Shown here: one piece after another, positions 1-7,437 of the stretch | Position numbering within the stretch: position 1 is the first letter of the stretch | Layout: the number at the start of each line of letters is the position of its first letter | Assembly: GCA_016744135.1 (NCBI GenBank) | Contig: JADGEX010000001.1 | Location: forward strand, 1,003,029-1,067,028 | From: Pseudodesulfovibrio sp. | Lineage (GTDB): Bacteria; Desulfobacterota; Desulfovibrionia; Desulfovibrionales; Desulfovibrionaceae | Length of the DNA stretch: 64,000 nucleotides | Reading direction: 5' to 3' | Notes under the pieces: model-generated | Told to the model about the DNA's origin: nothing | Seen by the model: the letters and a program-made list of their open reading frames with translations, nothing else | The model's database searches: none | Position numbers and translations under genes: made by a program

Positions 1-93
1 GTCCTGAAGTTCGTAAACTTCAACGGGGCAAACGTCTACGCATTCGCCGTCGCCGGTGCACTTGTCAGTGTCGATAGTAATAGTGTAGCCCAT
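1..93 (-). CDS. 4Fe-4S ferredoxin (N-terminal part)
   Basis: The first 31 codons of a small ferredoxin run off the left edge of the window. The reverse strand reads MGYTITIDTDKCTGDG, then a Cys-Val-Asp-Val-Cys-Pro stretch, which is the N-terminal cluster-binding region of Desulfovibrio ferredoxin I. Family knowledge: these proteins are cytoplasmic low-potential carriers for pyruvate:ferredoxin oxidoreductase and hydrogenases. The ATG at 91-93 is preceded by a strong GGAGG. The rest of the cluster ligands lie outside the window, so a mono- versus di-cluster type cannot be decided. Confidence 0.9.
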   Translation of the reverse strand, partial: MGYTITIDTDKCTGDGECVDVCPVEVYELQD

Positions 94-222
94 TTTTTCC
101 TCCAGAAAATAATTTGGGACGCCCGTATTGCGGGCCTGTTCTTGTGTGTCGGCAGCCATACAAGACGGTTATCGGCACACTCATTCGTATTTAATCCGGT
201 CAAAAAAGCCGGACACGAATTG

Positions 223-251
223 CTGATATAACCAAGGCCGTCCTGTGTCAA
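223..251 (-). promoter_or_regulatory. candidate promoter of the ferredoxin gene
   Basis: On the minus strand TTGACA (246-251) is followed after 17 bases by TATCAG, with TATATC overlapping at a 15-base spacing. It lies about 130 bases upstream of the ferredoxin start. The 283-base gap between ferredoxin and the aminopeptidase holds no gene I can support; the rest is presumably a 5' leader and the aminopeptidase promoter. Confidence 0.4.
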
Positions 252-376
252 GACATGAAACAGCTTTTCGGAATACGGGACAATTACTCGGTACAGTTCA
301 ATAAGGTTGTGATACACATCATACTTGTTTATTCTCCGAGTCCGAAAACGCATCTTTAAAACGAACAAGGACCTAT

Positions 377-1579
377 ATGTTTACTCAAGAAGAACTCAGA
401 AAATATGCTGAAACCCTGTGGTGGGGCCTCTCCACCGCTCGCACCAAACCATACCAACCCGGTGATTTCGTTCTGCTCCGTTTTGACACGGATGCACTCC
501 CTCTGGCTGAAACCATGTTTGAACTGCTCGTGGAAAAAGGCATCAACCCTGTGCCACGTCAAAACATGACCTCCAATATGGAATTATCTTTCTATGGCAA
601 AGGAACCGAAGCCCAGCTCACCCATATTCCGGCTGGTGACAAGGAATTCGTCAGCAACCTGAACGGATTGATTTCGCTCATTGCCCCGTCCTCCCTGACC
701 CATTTGCAAAACGTGGACCCCAAAAGAATCGGCCAAGCCGCCGTAGCCCGCAAATTCATGCGCGATATCATGGAGAAACGTGAACAAACCGGTGAATTCG
801 GGTGGACGCTCTGCATCTATCCGACCAAAGCTCTTGCCGAGGCAGCCGGGTTGTCCATGGACAAGTTCAAATCCCAGGTAGTCAAAGCCTGCTTCCTCGA
901 CGCTGAAAACCCACCTGCCAAATGGGCTGAAATCTTCGAGCAGTCTGAAAAGGTCAAAAGATGGCTCAACAATCTCGAGATTGAACACATCAACGTCAAA
1001 ACCGAAAATACAGATCTCATTGTAGTTCCGGGCAAGGACAGACGTTGGCTCGGCGTATCCGGTCATAACATCCCCTCCTTCGAAATTTTCCTTTCCCCAG
1101 ACTGGCGCGGCACCGAAGGAGTCTACTACGCCGACCAGCCTTCATTCCGGTCCGGCAACTTCGTGGAAGGCGTCAAATTAACCTTTGAAAAAGGTATTGC
1201 CGTCAAAACTGAAGCCAAGACCGGCGGTGAATTCGTTGCCAAACAGTTGACTCTGGATGAAGGAGCCAACCGGCTCGGCGAATTTTCCCTGACAGACCGC
1301 AGATTTTCCAAGATCAGCGAATTCATGGCGAACACGTTATTCGACGAAAACTTCGGCGGAGACCAAGGCAACTGCCATGTCGCAGTTGGGGCATCATACG
1401 CCGACACCTACGCAGGTGATCAGTCAACATTGGACGATGCCAAAAAAAACATACTCGGATTCAATGATTCCGCCCTCCATTGGGATTTGGTCAATACGGA
1501 ACAAAAAATAGTCACAGCCACTCTCAAGGGCGGTGAAGAACTCGTCATCTACAAAGATGGCCAGTTCCAGCACGATTAA
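377..1579 (+). CDS. M29 family aminopeptidase
   Basis: A 400-residue cytoplasmic metallo-aminopeptidase of the M29 (thermophilic aminopeptidase T/AmpS) family, which removes N-terminal residues using two metal ions. Likely metal ligands and catalytic residues are visible: E236 in PSFEIF, E302 in GEFSL, H334 in NCHVAVG, Y341 in ASYAD and H368/D370 in LHWDLV. Full length for the family, no signal peptide. It is monocistronic, divergent from the ferredoxin gene and followed by a repeat-type hairpin. The start ATG has an AAGGA about 8 bases upstream. Function of the fold is secure, substrate preference is not. Confidence 0.92.
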   Translation: MFTQEELRKYAETLWWGLSTARTKPYQPGDFVLLRFDTDALPLAETMFELLVEKGINPVPRQNMTSNMELSFYGKGTEAQLTHIPAGDKEFVSNLNGLISLIAPSSLTHLQNVDPKRIGQAAVARKFMRDIMEKREQTGEFGWTLCIYPTKALAEAAGLSMDKFKSQVVKACFLDAENPPAKWAEIFEQSEKVKRWLNNLEIEHINVKTENTDLIVVPGKDRRWLGVSGHNIPSFEIFLSPDWRGTEGVYYADQPSFRSGNFVEGVKLTFEKGIAVKTEAKTGGEFVAKQLTLDEGANRLGEFSLTDRRFSKISEFMANTLFDENFGGDQGNCHVAVGASYADTYAGDQSTLDDAKKNILGFNDSALHWDLVNTEQKIVTATLKGGEELVIYKDGQFQHD

Positions 1580-1598
1580 AACGGGGGAAGCCTCTGGC

Positions 1599-1656
1599 GG
1601 TCGGGAGAAGGGGGGGGGAAGAAACCCCTTTGAAAAAAGTTCTCCTTCTCCCGACC
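1599..1656. repeat. Inverted repeat of Desulfovibrio intergenic type, possible terminator
   Basis: Two 13-base arms, GGTCGGGAGAAGG at 1599-1611 and its exact complement at 1644-1656, enclose a G-run and an A-rich loop. It follows the aminopeptidase stop by 20 bases and is surrounded by the CCTCTGGCGG-type sequence typical of dispersed intergenic elements in Desulfovibrio (recalled, not checked here). A T-rich stretch follows at about 1676-1690, so it may also end transcription. Confidence 0.6.
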
Positions 1657-1733
1657 CCTCGTCCTCTCTCCTTTCCTTTTTTATTGTTTTGCTTTGCAAA
1701 AGTTGTAGGTTACATTTGGCGGAATTTTATTGT

Positions 1734-1758
1734 CGGGATGCTTGAGGGAAGCGTTCCG
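1734..1758 (+). promoter_or_regulatory. leader hairpin before moeA
   Basis: CGGGATGCTT and AAGCGTTCCG can pair over 10 positions (with G-U wobbles) around a GAGGG loop, ending 12 bases before the AAGGAG ribosome-binding site of moeA. It does not match the Moco riboswitch consensus that I know. Function unknown. Confidence 0.35.
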
Positions 1759-1783
1759 AATTGATGTTTAAGGAGTTATCAAA

Positions 1784-3739
1784 ATGACAAAACGAAATAT
1801 TTATTTAGAAACAATTGCGCCTGAAAAAGCGGTCAGGAACGCCAAGGAAGCATTGGACCGCAAGGCCCTGATGGAAACCGAAACGATCCCCACGCACGAG
1901 GCTGCCGGACGAGTCACTGCCGGGCCGATCTTCGCAAAATGCTCTTCTCCAACTTTTCACGCTGCGGCCATGGACGGCATCGCCATTCAGGCCGAATCGA
2001 CATTCGCTGCCCGAGAAGATGAACCCGTGGTCTTGAACCACCCGGATCAATTCCAGTTCGTCAACACAGGCAACCCGATGCCTGACGGAACTAATGCGGT
2101 CGTCATGATCGAAAACGTCGTACAAAAAGATGAAATGACGGTCCTTGTCGATACTCCGGCTTTTCCGTGGCAACATGTCAGACGCATCGGAGAAGACATC
2201 GTTGCTACCGAACTGCTTATCCCACAAAATCGCGAGCTAACGCCTTCAGACATCGGTGCTCTGCTTTCAGCAGGTATTTATGAAATTGAGGTCAGGGAAA
2301 AGGTCAAGGTCGTCTTCCTGCCCACAGGCGATGAAGTGCTCAACTTTCTGGACAAACCCGAGCCACAGGCCGGACAGGTCATCGAATCAAACTCGCAGGT
2401 ATTCAAGGCATATGCAGACTCGTGGGGCGTTGACGCATCATGGTCGTCCCCTGTCCCGGATAACGAAGAGACACTCCGCACCGCTGTCATGGATGGACTC
2501 AAAAAAGGTTGTCACGTCGTCATCGTCGGCGCTGGATCGAGCGCAGGCAGTAAGGATTATTCAAAACGGGTCTTCGAATCAATCGGATCGGTATTGGTCC
2601 ACGGCATTTCCGTCATGCCGGGAAAACCGACCCTGCTCGCCGTGACAGACGAACGAAGTGGATACCCGGGACGTTTGCTTGTGGGCGCACCTGGCTACCC
2701 GGTATCCGCCATTGTCTGCCATGAAAAAATCCTCGGCCCCATCATCCACTGGCTCATGGGCAAAGCCCTCCCTGACCGACATATGGCAGACATTACGCTG
2801 GCACGAAAAACTCCATCGAAAGCCGGCATGCGGGAAGCCATCCGACTGGCCGCAGGTCGCATCGGTGACAAAATCGTGGCCGCACCGCTTGCTCGCGGAG
2901 CCGGCATGATCACCACCATGACCAAGGCGCAAGCCGTGGCTTATATCCCGGAAGAAGTAGAAGGCGTAGAACAGGGAGACTCCCTGAATGCGGAACTGTT
3001 GGTTCCAAAGGATGATCTTAATCGAGTGTTGGTACATGTGGGCAGCCACGACAACACGATCGATCTGCTCGCTAATGAACTTATGGGTTTATCGGTCCCC
3101 ATGCGTCTGGTCTCCAGCCATGCCGGTTCCATGGGCGGCCTGACCGCACTCAAGGCAGGATCAGCCCTGTTTGCAGGTACACATCTGTTCGACCCGGAAA
3201 CCGGAGATTTCAACTTCCCGTTTCTTGACCGCTATCTGCCCGATCTGGACGTGACCGTGGTCAACCTCGCCATCCGACATCAAGGTCTCATCGTCGGCAA
3301 AGGCAACCCGCTCGGTATTCAGGGTGTAGCCGACTTGACTCGCGAAGACGTGATCTTCATCAACCGTCAACGCGGGGCCGGAACCAGAATTCTTCTGGAC
3401 CATCATCTCAAGGAAGCAAGCATCAATCCACGTGATGTACAAGGATATGACAACGAAGAGTTCACGCACATGGCCGTAGCCGTCAACATCCTGACCGGCG
3501 CAGCTTCCTGCGGTCTGGGCATATTTGCCGCAGCCAAGGCTCTGGACCTCGACTTCGTGCCACTGGCACATGAACGGTATGACCTGATCATTCCCACAGC
3601 ATACATCAACGATGAGCGCATACAAACGCTCATCGCCACAATCCGCAAGGATGAAGTCAAAGCAAAGATCCAAGATCTCGGCGGATATGAAACTGATTTG
3701 ACCGGCCTTGAAATGGCGCCGGGCATCGGACTGGGATAA
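1784..3739 (+). CDS. moeA: Molybdopterin molybdotransferase MoeA with C-terminal PBP-like domain
   Basis: A 651-residue protein that inserts molybdate (or tungstate) into adenylylated molybdopterin. Residues about 10-405 form the standard MoeA: linker-domain motif AAMDGIA, the MoCF domain with LPTGDEVL and GAGSSAGSKDYS, then the C-terminal barrel. Residues about 415-640 are an added periplasmic-binding-protein-like domain (GGLTALKAGSALFAGTHL, INRQRGAGTRILLD), probably a ligand-sensing or metal-oxyanion module. E. coli MoeA is about 410 residues and lacks it; the fusion is known in archaea and anaerobic bacteria. AAGGAG lies 9 bases before the ATG. It would supply cofactor for formate dehydrogenase-type enzymes. 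Confidence 0.93.
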   Translation: MTKRNIYLETIAPEKAVRNAKEALDRKALMETETIPTHEAAGRVTAGPIFAKCSSPTFHAAAMDGIAIQAESTFAAREDEPVVLNHPDQFQFVNTGNPMPDGTNAVVMIENVVQKDEMTVLVDTPAFPWQHVRRIGEDIVATELLIPQNRELTPSDIGALLSAGIYEIEVREKVKVVFLPTGDEVLNFLDKPEPQAGQVIESNSQVFKAYADSWGVDASWSSPVPDNEETLRTAVMDGLKKGCHVVIVGAGSSAGSKDYSKRVFESIGSVLVHGISVMPGKPTLLAVTDERSGYPGRLLVGAPGYPVSAIVCHEKILGPIIHWLMGKALPDRHMADITLARKTPSKAGMREAIRLAAGRIGDKIVAAPLARGAGMITTMTKAQAVAYIPEEVEGVEQGDSLNAELLVPKDDLNRVLVHVGSHDNTIDLLANELMGLSVPMRLVSSHAGSMGGLTALKAGSALFAGTHLFDPETGDFNFPFLDRYLPDLDVTVVNLAIRHQGLIVGKGNPLGIQGVADLTREDVIFINRQRGAGTRILLDHHLKEASINPRDVQGYDNEEFTHMAVAVNILTGAASCGLGIFAAAKALDLDFVPLAHERYDLIIPTAYINDERIQTLIATIRKDEVKAKIQDLGGYETDLTGLEMAPGIGLG

Positions 3740-3740
3740 T

Positions 3741-3971
3741 CTAAAGTAACGTCGACGGGGAGCCGTCGTTCTTAAGGCGGACATCAACCGCCTTGGGACC
3801 GGTTTCCTCGTCGATCAGACCAAAGGTCACATATTCGCCCGGTTCCAAGGTCTGAAACCCATCACGAACTATTTCGGTATAGTGAACAAAAACATCATGT
3901 CCGTCTTCATCGACAATGAATCCAAACCCTTTCTGTTCGTTAAACCAAGTCACTTCGCCTTCACACCGCAC
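3741..3971 (-). CDS. Cold-shock domain protein
   Basis: A 76-residue single cold-shock domain with RNP1 (KGFGFI) and RNP2 (DVFVHY), a nucleic-acid chaperone that melts RNA or DNA structure. WFN near the N terminus is typical. The start is GTG with GGAGG 8 bases upstream. It converges with moeA, the stop codons being 1 base apart, and lies beside two other genes linked to RNA binding on the same strand. A few positions differ from CspA (VTWFN rather than VKWFN, and a GLIDEETGPKAVDVRL ending), so it may not be cold-induced. Confidence 0.92.
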   Translation of the reverse strand: MRCEGEVTWFNEQKGFGFIVDEDGHDVFVHYTEIVRDGFQTLEPGEYVTFGLIDEETGPKAVDVRLKNDGSPSTLL

Positions 3972-4063
3972 GGCAGCCTCCGATGAGTTGATGTATAAAC
4001 ATTACTCGTTGATCAGCATATTTGCAATGTGAATGGCGCATTGTTCCAGATACACTGAAACAA

Positions 4064-4285
4064 CTAGGAAGCAGTTTCCTTGTTTTCTTCAGCAGTATCA
4101 TCAACGGTATCTTGAGAATCTTCTTCGACGGCACCTTCGACGGCTTCGCCGTTTTCTTCGCCATCTTCTGCCGTATCAAATGGTTCCTGCGCCTTTGCCA
4201 ACTTGCGCTGTTTCTTCTCTTCTTTCTTCTTTTTCTTAGCCAATTCTTTCTGACGCTTTGCGAACTTGTAATTGGGCTTTGCCAA
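4064..4285 (-). CDS. Small Lys/Glu-rich protein, unknown function
   Basis: A 73-residue highly charged protein: the first 32 residues are strongly basic (MAKPNYKFAKRQKELAKKKK and on), the rest acidic. Similar short proteins beginning AKPNYKF are common in proteobacteria and are unassigned. The start is TTG with AAGGAG 7 bases upstream. It lies between the cold-shock and RRM genes; the basic head could bind RNA or ribosomes, which is inference only. Confidence 0.75.
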   Translation of the reverse strand: MAKPNYKFAKRQKELAKKKKKEEKKQRKLAKAQEPFDTAEDGEENGEAVEGAVEEDSQDTVDDTAEENKETAS

Positions 4286-4337
4286 GACGATCTCCTTGTA
4301 AAAATATGTCCGATTCTGAAAGAATCAGATAAAAGAA

Positions 4338-4363
4338 CCCGTCCCTCCCGAAAGAGAGACGGG
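4338..4363 (-). terminator. Rho-independent terminator after the RRM gene
   Basis: The minus strand forms CCCGTCTCTC paired with GAGGGACGGG, followed by TTCTTTT. It lies 34 bases beyond the RRM stop and would separate that gene from the Lys/Glu-rich gene. Confidence 0.75.
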
Positions 4364-4397
4364 CTTTTATAGCCAGCTTACGCTTGAAAGCGAAAAA

Positions 4398-4664
4398 CTA
4401 CCAGCGGGGACGCTCCACGCGGGGCTTTGCTTCGTTGACCTTGATGTTACGGCCGCCGAAATCCTTGCCGTCCAGAGCTTCGATAGCTTCCAAAGCGCCG
4501 GAGTCATCATCCATTTCGACAAAACCAAAGCCGCGGGGGCGACCGGTTTCACGGTCTTCGATCAATTTGACAGAAGAAACCTGACCGTATGCTTCGAAAG
4601 CAGCACGGACTTCGTCTTCGGTTGCGGACCAGGGCAGATTGCCGACGTAGATGTTCTTGGACAT
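4398..4664 (-). CDS. RRM-domain RNA-binding protein
   Basis: An 88-residue single RNA-recognition-motif protein with RNP2 (IYVGNL) and RNP1 (RGFGFVEM), of the kind found in cyanobacteria and Desulfovibrio, and probably an RNA chaperone or mRNA-stability factor. The start at 4664 is preferred because CAGGAG lies 8 bases upstream; a longer frame reaching 4700 lacks a site. The C terminus (KPRVERPRW) is short and basic. A terminator follows. With the neighbouring cold-shock gene it forms a cluster for handling RNA. Confidence 0.92.
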   Translation of the reverse strand: MSKNIYVGNLPWSATEDEVRAAFEAYGQVSSVKLIEDRETGRPRGFGFVEMDDDSGALEAIEALDGKDFGGRNIKVNEAKPRVERPRW

Positions 4665-4906
4665 AATAAACTCCTGAAAAGTGATATGATGCAGATGCAC
4701 CGATAAATAAAGAAAGAAGCAGTGTACACGATGCGCACACTGCTTCTCGATATACCTGTTCTATTTCCAACCAGCACCGGCCAACATTTAGACCTCGCCC
4801 CCATGGGCTTCACTGGTACATTCATGAGGACAGTTTGTTAAAAAACGGGAGATGTCAAGTGTTTTTTTAAATTTATTCATTTCACTTAAAAAAAAGTTTT
4901 ATCCAA

Positions 4907-6400
4907 TTATCCTATGCCGTATTCAGCACGCAGTCCACTAAACCGCAACCGGCCTTGCTTCAACATCAACACGCGATTAAGAGCTGGCACCCTGTCATCA
5001 GCATGATGCGTAACAAGGACAAGAGGGGTCCCAGACTCTGCCAGCCGTTGAATAATATCTCTCATAAATGCGCGAGAGCCGCTGTCCAACCCTGATAAAG
5101 GCTCATCCAGCAATAGCAGCTTCGGCCCCGGAGCCATTGCTCGTGCCAAAAAGACTCTTCTCTGTTGACCATATGACATATGACGCAATCGCCGAGACTC
5201 AAATCCAGTCAGCCCAACCATTTCGAGCCACTGTGCCGCCCCGAGCTTTTCTTGACCCGTCGGTTCGTCCAACATCCCCACGCTCCCACGATAACCGGAC
5301 ATGACAGTTTCTTCCGCCGTCACCTCCCACCCCAGTTCACGCGCATAGTTAGCCTGAAGGTCCGGCGACACAACACCAATCAAGGGACGCGCCTCATCCA
5401 TGGTCATGCCGCCCAACCGCTGAATCACGCCCACACCCTCTTCATCATCTGCATATGGCGCAATCTCACTCATGATCAATTTGAGCAACGTGGATTTCCC
5501 TGCACCATTTGCACCGACCACCATCCAATTCTCACCGGGCAATATCTCCCAGTCAATGGAATGTAGGATACGTGATCCGTCCTGTACCACCGAAACATGT
5601 TCCATACGCAGAAGATATTCCATATTCGAATCGGAAGCTGTCACAGGCAAATCACAAGCCACAAGATCCGGTGCACTGGCCTGCAATGCCAACAAGGCTT
5701 CATCCCTGCCGCCTTCCGATATGATTATACCCCGATCAAGAATTATGGCGTGCGCAATGCACTCCGGCAAGTCTCCAGCTCGGTGCGCGACACACACCAA
5801 CGTGGTCCGCTCCCCAGCTTTATTGAGCATTTGAAGCACTTCGCCACGAGACTGTGTATCCAAACCGTCCAGACATTCATCCAGCAGCAAGACATCAGGC
5901 TTGGGCACCAATCCTCTAGCCACAAGCAGTTTACGCACCTGACCTGTGGAAAGTGTTCCTAACGGACTCTCCGCCAAATCAAGAATATTAAAAAGATCAA
6001 TGATTTCATCAGCCGAGGCCTCCTGTTCAGGAGTCGGCACATCATAAAGAATCGGGGTATCAAAAAATCCGGCCAGAATTACATTCCGGCCTGTAACATG
6101 CGGCGTATGCAAGCCATAAAAATCCTGCATATCCGTCGAGACCATGCCGATTCGCTGACGCAACCCAAGCACGGAACGCTGTTCTCCCTGCCCGAAGTCA
6201 TAGACTCGTTCACCGCCCGAATCCGGCAGCAACTCACCACGCACAAGACGAAGAAACGTGGTTTTTCCGGCTCCATTAAAACCGGTTACAGCCACATGGC
6301 GACCACGCTCAAGGTGCCACGACAACGGACCGAGAAGGGTTTTGCCTTCACGGGTCACAATCACATTGGTCAATGAAATCAAAGTATGCATCAGCGACAT
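4907..6400 (-). CDS. Twin ATP-binding-cassette protein, ModF-like
   Basis: About 497 residues with two ABC ATPase domains and no membrane segment. Domain 1 has GFNGAGKTTF and LSTGQVRKLL; domain 2 has GANGAGKSTL, MSYGQQRRVFLARAM and LLLDEPL, each followed by a Walker B and a histidine switch. This arrangement matches E. coli ModF, a soluble twin ATPase of unclear role linked to molybdate transport genes. The start at 6400 has AAGGAAG just upstream and leaves a 70-base divergent gap before the DUF362 gene. moeA lies nearby, but no modABC is present, so a molybdate role is inference. Confidence 0.88.
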   Translation of the reverse strand: MSLMHTLISLTNVIVTREGKTLLGPLSWHLERGRHVAVTGFNGAGKTTFLRLVRGELLPDSGGERVYDFGQGEQRSVLGLRQRIGMVSTDMQDFYGLHTPHVTGRNVILAGFFDTPILYDVPTPEQEASADEIIDLFNILDLAESPLGTLSTGQVRKLLVARGLVPKPDVLLLDECLDGLDTQSRGEVLQMLNKAGERTTLVCVAHRAGDLPECIAHAIILDRGIIISEGGRDEALLALQASAPDLVACDLPVTASDSNMEYLLRMEHVSVVQDGSRILHSIDWEILPGENWMVVGANGAGKSTLLKLIMSEIAPYADDEEGVGVIQRLGGMTMDEARPLIGVVSPDLQANYARELGWEVTAEETVMSGYRGSVGMLDEPTGQEKLGAAQWLEMVGLTGFESRRLRHMSYGQQRRVFLARAMAPGPKLLLLDEPLSGLDSGSRAFMRDIIQRLAESGTPLVLVTHHADDRVPALNRVLMLKQGRLRFSGLRAEYGIG

Positions 6401-6473
6401 TCTTCCTTTTCTTTCGATCAGAAGCAACCGCTTTATCTTGTAAACACCCCGACTCCTGCCTATGGTAATTGCC

Positions 6474-7397
6474 ATGCGTCCAACAGTTGCCATCGACCAC
6501 GTCCACGACTATGCCCCCACGCCATTAAAATTTGCCGTGGACAAGGTGCTGACAACATCGGGTTTGACCATCTCTCCCGGCCAACGAGTGCTGGTCAAAC
6601 CGAACTTGGTCAACGGAAAGAACGCTCGGCACTGCACCACCCATCCTGCAATGGTCAAAGCAGTCTGTGCATGGCTTCTCGATCACGACGCCCTTGTGAC
6701 TGTGGCAGACTCCCCGGCACTCGGCCCTGCCGCATATGTAGCCCACAACTCAGGATTGACGCAGGTAGTCGGCCAACTTGGCCTCAAGGTCACGAGCTTG
6801 AAACGAGCGATGCCGCTGGAATTATCGCACGGCGGCACAATCGGTTTATCACAGGATGCGCTTGATGCAGATCTCATTCTCAACATGCCCAAGCTCAAGG
6901 TTCATTGCCAAATGGTCATGACTGGTGCGGTCAAGAATCTGTTCGGTTGCGTGGTGGGATTCCGCAAGGCCATGGCTCACAATCACCTCGGGCATAACCG
7001 TAAAATATTCCGCGCCATGCTCATGGATGTATACGCCGCCCTGCCTCATTGCCATCATCTCATGGATGGAGTCCACGCCATGCACAAAGATGGCCCCATT
7101 AACGGCGAACCGTTCCCACTCGGTCTACTGAGCGCATCTACGAACGGCATTGCCATGGACACAGCTGCCTATACCGTACTGGGTTTGACGCCAGACCGTA
7201 TCCCGCTCTGGGACGAAGCTTTGACTCGCAATATTTCCGGCGCAAACATACAGGAACTCGACTTCCCGATTGCCCCCCCCTCTGGATTCGACATTCTCGG
7301 TTTCACCATGTCGCCGGAGCGCGAACTTTCCTTCGCACCCTCTCGAGTTATCAAAGGCAGAATTCGCAGTTTGTTGAAGTATTTCAAAAAACAGTGA
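6474..7397 (+). CDS. DUF362 domain protein
   Basis: About 307 residues matching DUF362 over nearly the whole length: KPNLVNG near the N terminus, VADSPA, LNMPKLKVH and AVKNLFG. Many family members carry a C-terminal 2[4Fe-4S] domain; this one ends without it. The family's biochemical function is not established. Two in-frame ATG codons (6462 and 6474) lack a strong ribosome-binding site; MRPTVAID fits the family start. It runs toward hypF, with about 40 bases between them. Confidence 0.8.
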   Translation: MRPTVAIDHVHDYAPTPLKFAVDKVLTTSGLTISPGQRVLVKPNLVNGKNARHCTTHPAMVKAVCAWLLDHDALVTVADSPALGPAAYVAHNSGLTQVVGQLGLKVTSLKRAMPLELSHGGTIGLSQDALDADLILNMPKLKVHCQMVMTGAVKNLFGCVVGFRKAMAHNHLGHNRKIFRAMLMDVYAALPHCHHLMDGVHAMHKDGPINGEPFPLGLLSASTNGIAMDTAAYTVLGLTPDRIPLWDEALTRNISGANIQELDFPIAPPSGFDILGFTMSPERELSFAPSRVIKGRIRSLLKYFKKQ

Positions 7398-7437
7398 TTT
7401 TCTTGCACTTTACGGCTTGGAGTTGTATGGACTCCCC

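Noticed and set aside
584-1066. Long minus-strand open frame inside the aminopeptidase gene
   Set aside because: It lies wholly inside a well-supported M29 gene, has no ribosome-binding site and no recognisable motif.
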